Shown in pieces: positions 51,451 to 60,396 of a DNA stretch of 64,000 nt. This DNA is from G965276675 sp965276675 (GTDB lineage: Bacteria; Acidobacteriota; Terriglobia; Terriglobales; Acidobacteriaceae), in assembly GCA_965276675.1 (NCBI GenBank), contig OZ255624.1, forward strand, positions 2,542,001 through 2,606,000, written 5' to 3'. Each line of letters begins with the position of its first letter. The first letter of the stretch is position 1. Both the position numbers and the translations under genes were made by a program. The notes beneath the pieces are model-generated. The model saw nothing but the letters and a program-made list of their open reading frames with translations, searched no databases and was not told where the DNA came from.

Positions 51451-53439
51451 ATGACCTTGAAGCCAAGCCTATCCCCCTCGCCAAAGAACGGCAATGCGAT
51501 GCCGCCACACGGGAAAACCGTAAGCGGCAATGGTAAAGTGGCCCACCTCGTCCGGGCGCATGATTGGGGTGCAACCTCGCTCGGCCCGATCGAGAGTTGG
51601 CCCGAAACCCTTCTCTGCTCCGTCAACCTGATGCTCGCCTCCCGCTTTCCCACCCTGGTCTTCTGGGGACTGGAAATGATCCAGTTCTACAACGACGCCT
51701 ATCTTCCTCTCATGGGAGAGAAGAGCCCTGCGGCTCTCGGTCAGACCGCGCAGGAATGTTGGAAGGAAGCCTGGCACATCGTCGGCCCGCAGCTTGAGGC
51801 CGTGCTCACACGGGGCGAGACCACGTATCAGGAGAATGTAATCGTCCCAGTTGTGCGCAACGGGCAGCTACAGGATATCTACTGGACATATAGCTACAGC
51901 CCCATCTACAAGTCCGGTGGAGATATCGCTGGCATCTTTGTGGTCTGTCATGACATCACGGTGCAGGTTTTAGCCGCCCGGAATCTCCGTGAGAGCGAAG
52001 CGCGCGCTACCCGGATACTGCAGAGCATTGGCGATGCTGTCATCGTCACAGACGCCGAGACCTGCGTCGCCCGCATGAACCCTGTCGCTGAGACCCTCAC
52101 CGGATGGACTATTGGCGAAGCAGAAGGTCAGCCGCTGGCCGAGGTCTTCCACATCGTCAATGAGGCCACCCGGCAGCTCGTCGAGGGCCCGGCGGACAAG
52201 GTGAAGCGTCTCGGGAGCGTCGTGGGCCTGGCGAACCACACCGTTCTCATCCGAAGAGACGGTACGGAAACTCCCATCGACGACAGCGGAGCTCCCATCC
52301 GCAACGATGACGGTGAGCTCTCCGGCATCGTCCTTGTCTTCCGTGACATCAACGAAAAGCGCGCTGCGGAGCGCGAACGGGATGCGATCGCGGAACGGTT
52401 ACAGCAGGTGCTTGAGATTACAACGGACTCCGTATTGAGCATCGACCGGAATTGGCGTATCACGTACATGAACCCACCTGCGCTAATAGCCGCGTCGCCG
52501 ATCAAAGACGCTGTCGGACGAGACTTTTGGCAAAGCTTTCCTGCGGCGGTCTATGAGGGATCGCCCTACGTTGAGCACTACTACCGGGCGATGAACGAGA
52601 GAGTGGCGGGAGAGTTCGAAGCGTTCTATCCAGACCCGCTGAATATCTGGGTTCACGTACAGGCGCGGCCAGCAAGGGACGGCATCGTCCTGTTCTTCCG
52701 GGATGTAACGGAGCAGAAGCGCGCGGCGGCTGCGCTCATGCAAAGCGAGAAACTTGCCGCAGTTGGGCGCCTCGCAGCCTCGATTGCGCACGAGATCAAC
52801 AACCCACTTGAGTCCGTCACCAATCTTCTTTATCTGGCCCGCACCAGCAATGACTTCGAGCAGGTCCAGGAGTTTCTGGACACCGCCGAACGGGAGCTTC
52901 GTCGCGTCTCGGTCATCAGCAATCAGACGTTGCGCTTCCACAAGCAGTCCTCGAATCCGAGGCTCACTAACTGCGAAGATCTTTTCGAAGGCGTCTTGTC
53001 CATCTATCAAGGACGACTCGTAAATTCGCGCATCGAGGTGCTCAATCGCAAGCGGGCATTGCAGCCGGTCGTATGCTTCGACGGAGAGATTCGTCAGGTG
53101 CTCAACAACCTGATCGGAAATGCAATCGACGCAATGCATCCCAACGGCGGCCGGTTGCTCCTACGCAGCCGCGAAGCGACGGACTGGTCTACTGGCCGAA
53201 AGGGTCTCATGCTCACGATTGCCGATACCGGAGAGGGCATTAGCCCCCACACATTGAGAAAGATATTCGAGCCATTCTTCACCACGAAGGGGATCGGCGG
53301 GACCGGGTTAGGACTTTGGATCAGTCAGGAGATCATAGCTCGCCATCATGGCGCCCTCCGAGTTCGCAGCAGCCAGAGCAAAGGCCGAAGCGGCACCATC
53401 TTCAGCTTTTTCCTGCCCTTCGACGCCGCGCTGCGCTAG
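51451..53439 (+). CDS. PAS-domain sensor histidine kinase, soluble
   Basis: From ATG 51451 (after TGTGAGGCAGC) a 662-aa kinase without membrane helices. A PAS-like N-terminal region (FYNDAYLPLMGEKSP) is followed by PAS 2 (ILQSIGDAVIVTDAETCVARMNPVAETLTGW), PAS 3 (VLEITTDSVLSIDRNWRITYMNPPA), HisKA with phospho-acceptor His in SIAHEINNPLESV, and HATPase (N box NLIGNAIDAM, G1 IADTGEGIS, F box FEPFFTTKG, G2 GTGLGLWIS). It should autophosphorylate in response to a cytoplasmic signal and pass phosphate to a response regulator, none of which is adjacent. GLANHTVLIRRDG is typical of PAS-linked inputs, but the signal is unknown. Confidence 0.9.
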   Translation: MTLKPSLSPSPKNGNAMPPHGKTVSGNGKVAHLVRAHDWGATSLGPIESWPETLLCSVNLMLASRFPTLVFWGLEMIQFYNDAYLPLMGEKSPAALGQTAQECWKEAWHIVGPQLEAVLTRGETTYQENVIVPVVRNGQLQDIYWTYSYSPIYKSGGDIAGIFVVCHDITVQVLAARNLRESEARATRILQSIGDAVIVTDAETCVARMNPVAETLTGWTIGEAEGQPLAEVFHIVNEATRQLVEGPADKVKRLGSVVGLANHTVLIRRDGTETPIDDSGAPIRNDDGELSGIVLVFRDINEKRAAERERDAIAERLQQVLEITTDSVLSIDRNWRITYMNPPALIAASPIKDAVGRDFWQSFPAAVYEGSPYVEHYYRAMNERVAGEFEAFYPDPLNIWVHVQARPARDGIVLFFRDVTEQKRAAAALMQSEKLAAVGRLAASIAHEINNPLESVTNLLYLARTSNDFEQVQEFLDTAERELRRVSVISNQTLRFHKQSSNPRLTNCEDLFEGVLSIYQGRLVNSRIEVLNRKRALQPVVCFDGEIRQVLNNLIGNAIDAMHPNGGRLLLRSREATDWSTGRKGLMLTIADTGEGISPHTLRKIFEPFFTTKGIGGTGLGLWISQEIIARHHGALRVRSSQSKGRSGTIFSFFLPFDAALR

Positions 53440-53564
53440 AGGGGTATGACCTTGGAGACAGGAACGCTCTCAACATTCCGGAAGCGGGGCGTGTGCGATC
53501 TGAATTGCATTCCAAAAATAAGCAAATCCTACGAGGGCGCTCCCTTTAAATTGAGGCGGGACAC

Positions 53565-54464
53565 ATGCGAATCTGTTCGTTCTTACCATCCGCAACAGAG
53601 ATCCTGTTTGCACTTGACTTAGGGTCTTCGGTCGAAGGCGTGACCTTTGAATGCGACTTCCCGAGCGACGCATCGGCGAAGCCGATCGTTGTGGATACGA
53701 TCCTGCCACACGGTCTGTCACAATTAGAGATTGACCAGCAAGTGGCGCAGTACTCGTCCCACGGGGAGAGCCTTTACAAGGTGGACGTGGACCGCCTGGA
53801 GGCGATTGGGCCTGATCTGATTGTGACGCAAGAGCTTTGCGATGTATGCGCGGTCAGTACCTCTCATCTCGCGAAGGCTATTTCACAACTCTCCTCGCGG
53901 CCCGAGGTTCTGTCGTTGACGCCGCATACGCTCGACGAGGTGTTTCACGACATTGAACGTGTTGGTCTCGCAACACATCGCGAGAGCGATGCGATCCACC
54001 TGGTGAGCTCCTTGAGATTGAGGGTTGCGGAGGTCCGCCGGAAGGTAAAGCGGCAGACCCCGCGTGTGGCTTGTCTCGAGTGGCTGACGCCCCCATTCAA
54101 TGGCGGCCATTGGATCCCGGAGATGGTTGCGCTGGCGGGCGGAATCGACAACCTTGGAACGCCTGGAGCAGAGAGCCGCCGCATGGATTGGCCTCAGGTG
54201 ATTCAAGCAGATCCCGAAGTGATCTTCGTTATGCCCTGCGGCTACAGCCTGGAGCAAACGGTGGCTGAGTACCGCACCACTGAATTGCCGGAACGCTGGG
54301 CTGAGTTGAGTGCTGTCCGCAATGGGCGTGTGTACGCGGTGAATGCGACGGCTTACTTCTCGCGCCCTGGTCCACGGCTGGTTACCGGGCTTGAGATCAT
54401 GTACAGCCTGTTTCAGGAGGACTTCACAACGGATCTTCCGGAGAAGAGCTGGATCCGGCTTTGA
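53565..54464 (+). CDS. Cobalamin-binding BtuF-like protein without signal peptide
   Basis: A 299-aa type III substrate-binding protein of the BtuF family: RICSFLPSATEILFALDLGSSVEG, DVDRLEAIGPDLIVTQELCDVCA, VACLEWLTPPFNGGHWIPEMV, WPQVIQADPEVIFVMPCGYS and VYAVNATAYFSRPGPRLV are diagnostic blocks. Unlike the second BtuF gene in this locus it begins directly at the mature fold with no signal peptide, so it may be cytoplasmic. It lies just upstream of the cobalamin riboswitch and its own promoter is outside that control. It may bind or deliver B12 internally; this is inference. Confidence 0.82.
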   Translation: MRICSFLPSATEILFALDLGSSVEGVTFECDFPSDASAKPIVVDTILPHGLSQLEIDQQVAQYSSHGESLYKVDVDRLEAIGPDLIVTQELCDVCAVSTSHLAKAISQLSSRPEVLSLTPHTLDEVFHDIERVGLATHRESDAIHLVSSLRLRVAEVRRKVKRQTPRVACLEWLTPPFNGGHWIPEMVALAGGIDNLGTPGAESRRMDWPQVIQADPEVIFVMPCGYSLEQTVAEYRTTELPERWAELSAVRNGRVYAVNATAYFSRPGPRLVTGLEIMYSLFQEDFTTDLPEKSWIRL

Positions 54465-54501
54465 TTGCGACGGACACAGATGTTCTCGCAACGAAGTTTG
54501 T

Positions 54502-54530
54502 TTGACATCAAACTGAACTGCCGTTATAAA
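54502..54530 (+). promoter_or_regulatory. Near-consensus sigma-70 promoter of the cobalamin operon
   Basis: TTGACA at 54502-54507 and TATAAA at 54525-54530 are separated by 17 bases, and the start would lie at the beginning of the riboswitch. Confidence 0.75.
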
Positions 54531-54535
54531 GCAAA

Positions 54536-54692
54536 CATCTGGTGTTCGGGAAGCGCGGTGCGAATCCGCCACTACCCCGTAACTGTAAGCGTGGAGAAAT
54601 TGAGCGAGGGCTAACAAGCCCAGCCACTGGGAGAACGTTCCTGGGAAGGTGCTCAGCTTCAATGAAGCGCGAGTCAGGAGACCGGCCAGATG
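54536..54692 (+). promoter_or_regulatory. Cobalamin riboswitch 1
   Basis: P1 closes with CATCTGG/CCAGATG. Inside, in order, are GGGAAGCGCGGTGCGAATCC, CACTACCCCGTAACTGTAAG, AGCCACTGGG, GGGAAGG, and the B12 box AGTCAGGAGACC at 54672-54683, all diagnostic of the family. It controls cobU and the downstream genes; 135 bases separate it from the cobU start, so control could be at transcription termination. Confidence 0.95.
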
Positions 54693-54827
54693 CCAATCCG
54701 GGCTTGATCTAGCTTCGATGGGAGAGCTGGAGAGCGTTCTTGCCGGTGAACCTACGCCGGACACGAAGCTGCCTTTTTTTGAATTCCCGCTGGGTCGAAG
54801 ACCACGCGTCTTCGCCAGAGGACCAGT

Positions 54828-55382
54828 ATGCAGGGGACGAACCGCGGTGCGGTGACGCTCGTGCTTGGTGGCGTGCGTAGTGGCAAAAGCCGCTTCGCGC
54901 AGACGCTCGCGTCGTCTGCGACGGAGGTGGTGTTTATCGCCACAGCCCAGGCTGTCGATGCCGAGATGCGCGCCAAGATCGCTCGCCATCAAGTGGAGCG
55001 GCCGAAGCATTGGCGCACGCTGGAAGAGCCTCTCGATCTGCCGCAGGCCATCAGGCAGGCGGCGCAGAGCGCACGGTGTGTGCTGGTGGATTGCCTGACC
55101 ATTTACGCGGCGAACTTGCTCGATACCGGGGATGGTGACGAGTCTCTGTCGCAACAGCGCGTCCGCGAGTTGATGGAGGCGCTGCGCACTTCGGCTGCCT
55201 CGGTGGTGCTGGTATCGAACGAGGTCGGTAGCGGGGTAGTGCCACCGTACCTTGCTGGGCGCCAGTTCCGCGATCTGCTGGGCGAAATCAATCAAAAAGT
55301 CGCTGCGGTCGCCGACACGGTGGTGCTGATGGTGGCTGGTCTGCCGCTGGTGCTCAAAGGCAAGCTGGAGGTGGGTCAGTGA
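54828..55382 (+). CDS. cobU: Adenosylcobinamide kinase / adenosylcobinamide-phosphate guanylyltransferase
   Basis: A 184-aa CobU. P-loop GGVRSGKSRFAQ is near residue 14; the guanylylated His is in ARHQVERPKHWRTLEEP; VDCLTIYAAN and the VSNEVGSGVVP motif follow. It phosphorylates adenosylcobinamide and attaches GMP, preparing it for lower-ligand attachment by CobS. ATG 54828 is preceded by AGAGGACCAG. First gene after riboswitch 1, and its stop overlaps the cbiA start by four bases. Confidence 0.94.
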   Translation: MQGTNRGAVTLVLGGVRSGKSRFAQTLASSATEVVFIATAQAVDAEMRAKIARHQVERPKHWRTLEEPLDLPQAIRQAAQSARCVLVDCLTIYAANLLDTGDGDESLSQQRVRELMEALRTSAASVVLVSNEVGSGVVPPYLAGRQFRDLLGEINQKVAAVADTVVLMVAGLPLVLKGKLEVGQ

Positions 55383-56764
55383 TCGCCTTCATGGTTGCCG
55401 GGACGGCGAGCGGCGTGGGCAAGACGACGGTTGCGCTTGCGCTGATGGCAGTGTTCCGCACGCGTGGCATGGCCGTGCAGCCATTCAAGTGCGGGCCCGA
55501 CTTTCTGGACACGGGACACCACTCGGCGATTGCCGGGCGCGTGTCGCGCAACCTGGACGCCTGGATGCTCGATGGGGAGGCGAACCGGAGCCTCTTTCGG
55601 CAGGCATGCGCAGGAGCCGACGTTGCGATTGCCGAAGGCATGATGGGCCTGTTCGATGGCGTCGCTGGCGGCACGGAGGAGGGCAGCAGTGCAGAGATCG
55701 CGAAACTGCTCGGCCTGCCGGTGGTGCTGGTGCTGAATGCTTCGACGAGCGCGCGCAGCATTGCGGCTGTGGTGAAGGGTTTCGAGTGCTTCGATCCAGA
55801 GCTTCGGATCGCGGGTGTCGTGTTCAATCAGGTCGGAGGCGAGGCGCACTTTCAAATGCTCTGGGCGGCGATCCGCTCCACTTCGCAAGTGCCCGTGCTC
55901 GGGTGGTTACCGAGGAAGCCCGAGATCTCGATTCCGGAGCGCCATCTTGGGCTGACGGGTGCAGAGGAGATCGGCGCAGTGGCGCAGCGCGGCCGGACGC
56001 TGGCGCTGCTGGCCGAGCAGTATCTTGATCTCGATCCACTACTGCAGCTCGAATATCAGTTCCCGCAGGCTACATCGCCGGGCGTGTCGCAGCTCACATC
56101 CACGTGCCAGCCGGTGCGCGTAGGGGTGGCGAGCGACGAGGCTTTCTCGTTCTATTACGAAGACAACCTGGACCTGCTGCGCGAGCATGGCGCGGAGGTG
56201 GTTTTTTTCAGCCCGCTCCGGGATGCGCGCTTGCCGCAGGATCTGGACGCAATCTATCTGGGCGGCGGCTATCCGGAGCTGCACGCTGAACGCTTGAGCC
56301 AGAACCATGGTTTGCTCGGTGAGCTGCGCAGCTTTGGGGCAGGGCGCAAGCCGGTCTATGCGGAGTGCGGAGGTTTGATCTACCTGGGTGAAGAGCTCAC
56401 GCTGCTGAGCGGGGCGAAGTTCTCGATGGCAGGCGTGCTTCCGATTCGCTTCGAGATGACGCCGCAGTTGGTGAAGTTCGGGTATGTGGACGTTGAGTTT
56501 GCGACCGACTGCCTGCTGGGTGAGAAGGGCGCGATGGTCCGTGGCCATAGCTTTCACTGTTCCCGGTTGGTGGTGACCGGGAAGATCGACACTGCCTACC
56601 GTCTGCGCTATTCGATCTCCGGGAAGAGCGAAGCGGAAGGCTACTGCCGCGGGAGCGTGCTGGGCAGCTATGCACATCTGCACTTCGGCGGGCTGCCGTC
56701 GATGGCTTCGTCGTTTGTGGAACGTGCGGTGCTGGCGCGGAGTTCTGCTGAGGTGATCCGATGA
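55379..56764 (+). CDS. cbiA: Cobyrinate a,c-diamide synthase
   Basis: A 461-aa CbiA/CobB. ATP-site GTASGVGKTTVALALM is at the start; the LFDGVAGG and PVVLVLNAS blocks follow. The class I glutamine amidotransferase domain is C-terminal, with the catalytic Cys in PVYAECGGLIYLGEEL and GGGYPELHAERL before it. It amidates cobyrinate side chains a and c using glutamine. No other corrin-ring genes are in the window, so the pathway may be incomplete or continued elsewhere. Start overlaps cobU by 4 bases, and its stop overlaps btuF. Confidence 0.93.
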   Translation: MIAFMVAGTASGVGKTTVALALMAVFRTRGMAVQPFKCGPDFLDTGHHSAIAGRVSRNLDAWMLDGEANRSLFRQACAGADVAIAEGMMGLFDGVAGGTEEGSSAEIAKLLGLPVVLVLNASTSARSIAAVVKGFECFDPELRIAGVVFNQVGGEAHFQMLWAAIRSTSQVPVLGWLPRKPEISIPERHLGLTGAEEIGAVAQRGRTLALLAEQYLDLDPLLQLEYQFPQATSPGVSQLTSTCQPVRVGVASDEAFSFYYEDNLDLLREHGAEVVFFSPLRDARLPQDLDAIYLGGGYPELHAERLSQNHGLLGELRSFGAGRKPVYAECGGLIYLGEELTLLSGAKFSMAGVLPIRFEMTPQLVKFGYVDVEFATDCLLGEKGAMVRGHSFHCSRLVVTGKIDTAYRLRYSISGKSEAEGYCRGSVLGSYAHLHFGGLPSMASSFVERAVLARSSAEVIR

Positions 56765-57633
56765 GGCGCCTCGCGCGGTTTGCACTGCTCTTCGCGTTAC
56801 CGGCGTTCCTGATCGCGCCGCCGGCAGCTCTTGCGCGTCAACTGACCGACGAACTTGGGCGGGCGGTGACGGTGCCGGAGCATCCGCACCGCATCATCTG
56901 CCTGCTGCCCAGCGTGGCCGATGACGTGTATGCGTTGGGGGCCGGCGCGGAAGTGATTGCGGTCAGCGACTTCACCAAATATCCCCCGGAAGCCAAGACC
57001 AAGCCGAGTATCGGCCTGCCGCTGAGTCCGTCGCTTGAGACCATCGTCTCCATGCACCCGGACCTGGTGCTGGGCAGCGGTGATCTGAACCAGCCGGAGA
57101 GCGCGGGGCAACTCGAGCGGTACGGCATTCCCGTGTACATGGTCAATCCGCATGGCGTTGAAGGGATCTACGCGTCGCTGCTGAGTTTTGGAAGAGCATT
57201 GAACCGCCAGACGGAGGCCGCAGCAGTGGTGACGAGGCTTCGTGCGCGCGAGGGTGCGGTGCGGGCGCGGGTGGCGGGCCAGCGCGTGGTTAGCATCTTT
57301 ATGCCGGTCTGGTATGACCCGGTGATCACGATCGGCGAGCACGCATTTATCACCGAGATGATTGCAATCGCCGGCGGCCGTTCCGTTACCAGCGACATTC
57401 TCCAGGAGTGGCCACAGGTGAGTCTCGAAGCCGTGATCGCGCGGGCGCCGGAGGCTCTGCTGCTGGTGAAGAATGCAAAGATGTCCCTCGGCGATCTGAA
57501 GAATAGGCCGGGCTGGAACAGCTTGCCCGCGATCAAGACGGACCGTGTGTACTACGTCGACGATCGGATCGACTATCCGAGCCCGATCGCGTTCGACGCA
57601 TTGGAGGAGCTAGCTAAGCAGTTTCATCCGTGA
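56761..57633 (+). CDS. btuF: Periplasmic cobalamin-binding protein
   Basis: A 290-aa substrate-binding protein with signal peptide (RLARFALLFALPAFLIAPPAALA). Family III lobes follow: VTVPEHPHRIICLLPSVADDVYALGAGAEVIAV, SLETIVSMHPDLVLGSGDLN, and VSLEAVIARAPEALLLVKNAK. It delivers cobalamin to the BtuCD permease. It starts in the cbiA stop overlap and ends before riboswitch 2, so it is under riboswitch 1 while the permease genes lie after riboswitch 2. Confidence 0.88.
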   Translation: MRRLARFALLFALPAFLIAPPAALARQLTDELGRAVTVPEHPHRIICLLPSVADDVYALGAGAEVIAVSDFTKYPPEAKTKPSIGLPLSPSLETIVSMHPDLVLGSGDLNQPESAGQLERYGIPVYMVNPHGVEGIYASLLSFGRALNRQTEAAAVVTRLRAREGAVRARVAGQRVVSIFMPVWYDPVITIGEHAFITEMIAIAGGRSVTSDILQEWPQVSLEAVIARAPEALLLVKNAKMSLGDLKNRPGWNSLPAIKTDRVYYVDDRIDYPSPIAFDALEELAKQFHP

Positions 57634-57664
57634 GGCAGAACCGCTCTGTTTCGCAACCGAAAAC

Positions 57665-57940
57665 AACCAACCAGCAGGATGTCGGGAAGCGCAGTGAAAG
57701 TCTGTCACTACAACATTTCAGGGTCAATGTGGACCGGCGAACAGAGGTGAACGTGGCCGTTCTTCGAGGAACGGCCACATGGAGTGGGTCTTTGCGCAAG
57801 CCACTGTAACCCTGAAATGTTTACCCCGTAACTGTAAGCGTGGAGAACTGAGCGAGGGTGAGAAGCCCAGCCACTGGGAGGCTACTCCTGGGAAGGTGCT
57901 CTGTTTCGACGAAGCGCGAGTCAGGAGACCGGTTCTGTTG
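57665..57940 (+). promoter_or_regulatory. Cobalamin riboswitch 2, interrupted by an inserted element
   Basis: Conserved parts are GTCGGGAAGCGCAGTG, then CACTAC, then (after the insertion at 57712-57821) TACCCCGTAACTGTAAGCG, AGCCCAGCCACTGGGAG, CTGGGAAGGTGCTC and the B12 box AGTCAGGAGACC at 57919-57930. It lies 20 bases before the btuB start, suggesting control of ribosome access. Compared with riboswitch 1 the 3' half is almost identical. The insertion interrupts the CACTACCCCGTAAC junction, so ligand response may be altered or lost. Confidence 0.9.
57712..57821. mobile_element. MITE-like element inserted in riboswitch 2
   Basis: A 110-bp segment bounded by AACATTTCAGGGT and ACCCTGAAATGTT, 13-bp perfect terminal inverted repeats, with a further partial match inside. 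It is flanked by TAC at 57709-57711 and 57822-57824, consistent with a 3-bp target duplication. Inside are hairpins including GTGGCCGTTC/GAACGGCCAC. It has no coding capacity. Removing it together with one TAC gives exactly the CACTACCCCGTAACTG of riboswitch 1. Confidence 0.7.
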
Positions 57941-57960
57941 CGATTTCCGAGGGGAAAGCG

Positions 57961-60396
57961 ATGTTGCATCTATCACGCGAGCTCGGTTGGGCCGCTATCG
58001 TTTGTTTGGCCACCGGCGTGGCCGCCAGCTGCTATGCAGCCGGTCTCGAATCCATAAGCGGGACTGTCAGCGATCCCTCTGGCGCGCTGGTAGGGGGCGC
58101 CAAGGTGGAGCTGCTCGCCAAAGGAAATTATGTCACGAACACGGTCACGAATGCTGAGGGCCGGTATGCGGTGGCAGCTGCAGCACCTGGGTCATACCAG
58201 CTGCGCATCTCGGCGCCTGCGTTTCGCACCACGGTCAGCACGGTCGATGTACCGTCCGGAGGTGCGGTTCAGGAGAATGTCACCTTGCCGCTGGACACGC
58301 TCGCGCAAAAAGTAACTGTAACGGCGACAGGTACGCCGGTGCGGCAGTCGCAGATCGGATCGGCTGTTACTGTGCTGACACGCGAGCAATTCAAAGGCGC
58401 GCAAGAGATTCAGCAGGCGCTCCGGCAGATTCCCGGCCTGCAGGTGACACAGACGGGACAGACGGGCGGGGTGACGACGCTTTTTGTTCGCGGCGGAAAC
58501 AGCGACTCCAACAAGGTGCTGATTGACGGGATCGGCGTGAACGACATCGGCGGCGGCGTGGATTTCGCCAACATCGCGTCAGCCGGTATTGAGAAGATCG
58601 AGGTGCTACGCGGGCCGAATAGCGCGACCTATGGTTCGGATGCACTGGCCGGTGTCGTTAGCCTGAGCACGCCACGAGGAACGACGCCACTGCCGAAGAT
58701 TGGCTACCTGGGAGAGGGCGGAAACTTTGCCACATACCACCAGGAAGGTACGCTGAGCGGGGCATACCGGCGCTTCGACTACCTGGCTGATTACTCGCGC
58801 TTCGACATTGCCAACTCGGTACCCCGCGATCAATTCCATAACGGCACGGTCACCGGAAACTTTGGTTGGACTCCCACTGCGGCGAGCAGCCTGCGGGCCA
58901 CGTTGCATCATGACCAGGTCGCCTCCGGTCAGCCGAGCGCGCTCGAACTTTACGGCATCGCCGATGCTGCGAAACAGAATAGCGAAGACGGCTACATTGG
59001 CGTGACGTTCGAAAACCAGACGCGGGAGTGCTGGCACAACCTGCTCCGCTACGGCGGCGTTCGGCTGCGGTCGCAGTACACGCACTTCGCGCCGACTGGA
59101 ATGCCTGAGAGCGATGGCAACGGCGGTATCACTGGCTACCTTGGCGCGCCGGTGACCCTTTCTGGCGCAAACGGCTATCGCGTCAGCGGTCAGGCGCAGT
59201 TCCAGTATCCGGGGGTGTATCCGAGCCGCTATCCGACTTCAACCGATCGCGATTTTGTCTACGCGCAATCCGACTACCGCTTCAATCCTCATACTGTCGG
59301 GCTCGCTGCCTTCAAGTACGAGGATGAGCGGGGCTACGCGGGTGGTCCGGCGCAGTCGATAGAACGCGGCAACTATAGCTACACAGTGCAGGTCGAAGGC
59401 GACCTCGGCGGACGTCTGCACTACTTGGTCGGCAGCGGGCTCGAGAAGAACGCACTCTTCGGCTTTGCTGCGACGCCGCGTGTCTCTCTTGCCTACGATC
59501 TTGTTCGCTCAGCCGGAGCTTCCACGAAGCTGCGCGCTAGCTTCGGCAAAGGCATCAAAGAACCCAGCCTCTCCGATCAACAGTCCTCGCTGTATGCGCT
59601 GCTCTCCGGGCTGTCCGACGGCGCACAACTCCTCACGCAGTACCGCGTCTCGCAGATCGGCGCCCAGCGTTCGCGCTCTTTTGACGGCGGTGTCGACCAG
59701 GAGTTTCTGAATGGCCGCGCGAGCGTCACGTTATTTCACAGCGAGTTTACCGGCGGCATCGAGTACATCCCGCAACAGGGGCTGCTCTCGCTGGGTGTGC
59801 CTGCGCCCGTGGTCGATGCTGCGCAGTTCGGCGCGACGCTCAACACACAGGCTTATCGCGCACAGGGTGTTGAGGTGGAGGGTGAGTACCGCATCCGCGA
59901 TCACGTTTTTGCGCGGGGCGGTTACACCTACCTGGATGCAGTGGTGCAGCGATCCTTCTCGAGCGATGCACTCGGACCCGCGTTCAACCCTGCGATTCCT
60001 GGCGTGCCGATTGGCATCTACACACCGCTGATCGGAGCACGTCCGTTCCGGCGTGCGCCGCACTCCGGCTACTTTGGCCTGAGCTATGACCACTCGCGCT
60101 TTGGGGCACTGCTGACCGGAACGCTGGTGGGCTCACGCGATGACAGCGACTTTCTGCAGTACGACGCGAACAATACGCAAAGTCTCTTGCTGCCCAATCG
60201 CAATCTGGATGGCGCCTATCAACGGCTCGATCTGGCCGCGAGCTACAGGGTGAACGACACCGTGAGCCTGGTCAGCAGCTTTGGCAACCTGCTGAGTCAG
60301 CATTACAGCGAAGCGTTCGGCTATCCATCACTGCCGTTTACCTTTCGCTCCGGGGTTCGACTTACGATCGGAGGTGAGTCGTGGAAGCTGAGGTAA
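57961..60396 (+). CDS. btuB: TonB-dependent receptor, BtuB-like
   Basis: An 811-aa outer-membrane receptor. Signal peptide is at 1-26, then a carboxypeptidase-regulatory-like beta-sandwich at about 30-115 (GTVSDPSGALVGGAKVELLAKG, NAEGRYAVAAAAPGSYQL), common in acidobacterial receptors. A TonB-box-like VTVTATGTPV, the plug (FKGAQEIQQALRQIPGLQV, FVRGGNSDSNKVLIDGIGVND, VEVLRGPNSATYGSDALAGVV-type block), and the barrel follow. It lacks a terminal Phe. The position behind a cobalamin riboswitch and before btuCD strongly supports cobalamin uptake. The start follows GAGGGGAAAG. Confidence 0.88.
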   Translation: MLHLSRELGWAAIVCLATGVAASCYAAGLESISGTVSDPSGALVGGAKVELLAKGNYVTNTVTNAEGRYAVAAAAPGSYQLRISAPAFRTTVSTVDVPSGGAVQENVTLPLDTLAQKVTVTATGTPVRQSQIGSAVTVLTREQFKGAQEIQQALRQIPGLQVTQTGQTGGVTTLFVRGGNSDSNKVLIDGIGVNDIGGGVDFANIASAGIEKIEVLRGPNSATYGSDALAGVVSLSTPRGTTPLPKIGYLGEGGNFATYHQEGTLSGAYRRFDYLADYSRFDIANSVPRDQFHNGTVTGNFGWTPTAASSLRATLHHDQVASGQPSALELYGIADAAKQNSEDGYIGVTFENQTRECWHNLLRYGGVRLRSQYTHFAPTGMPESDGNGGITGYLGAPVTLSGANGYRVSGQAQFQYPGVYPSRYPTSTDRDFVYAQSDYRFNPHTVGLAAFKYEDERGYAGGPAQSIERGNYSYTVQVEGDLGGRLHYLVGSGLEKNALFGFAATPRVSLAYDLVRSAGASTKLRASFGKGIKEPSLSDQQSSLYALLSGLSDGAQLLTQYRVSQIGAQRSRSFDGGVDQEFLNGRASVTLFHSEFTGGIEYIPQQGLLSLGVPAPVVDAAQFGATLNTQAYRAQGVEVEGEYRIRDHVFARGGYTYLDAVVQRSFSSDALGPAFNPAIPGVPIGIYTPLIGARPFRRAPHSGYFGLSYDHSRFGALLTGTLVGSRDDSDFLQYDANNTQSLLLPNRNLDGAYQRLDLAASYRVNDTVSLVSSFGNLLSQHYSEAFGYPSLPFTFRSGVRLTIGGESWKLR

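Noticed and set aside
53883..55295. A 470-codon minus-strand open frame across the riboswitch and cobU
   Set aside because: It spans two well-supported genes and a riboswitch on the other strand, and its sequence is low in recognisable structure.
57712..57821. Reading the extra stem of riboswitch 2 as a normal peripheral helix
   Set aside because: The flanking TAC pair, perfect terminal repeats and exact restoration on removal fit insertion better, though the alternative is not excluded.
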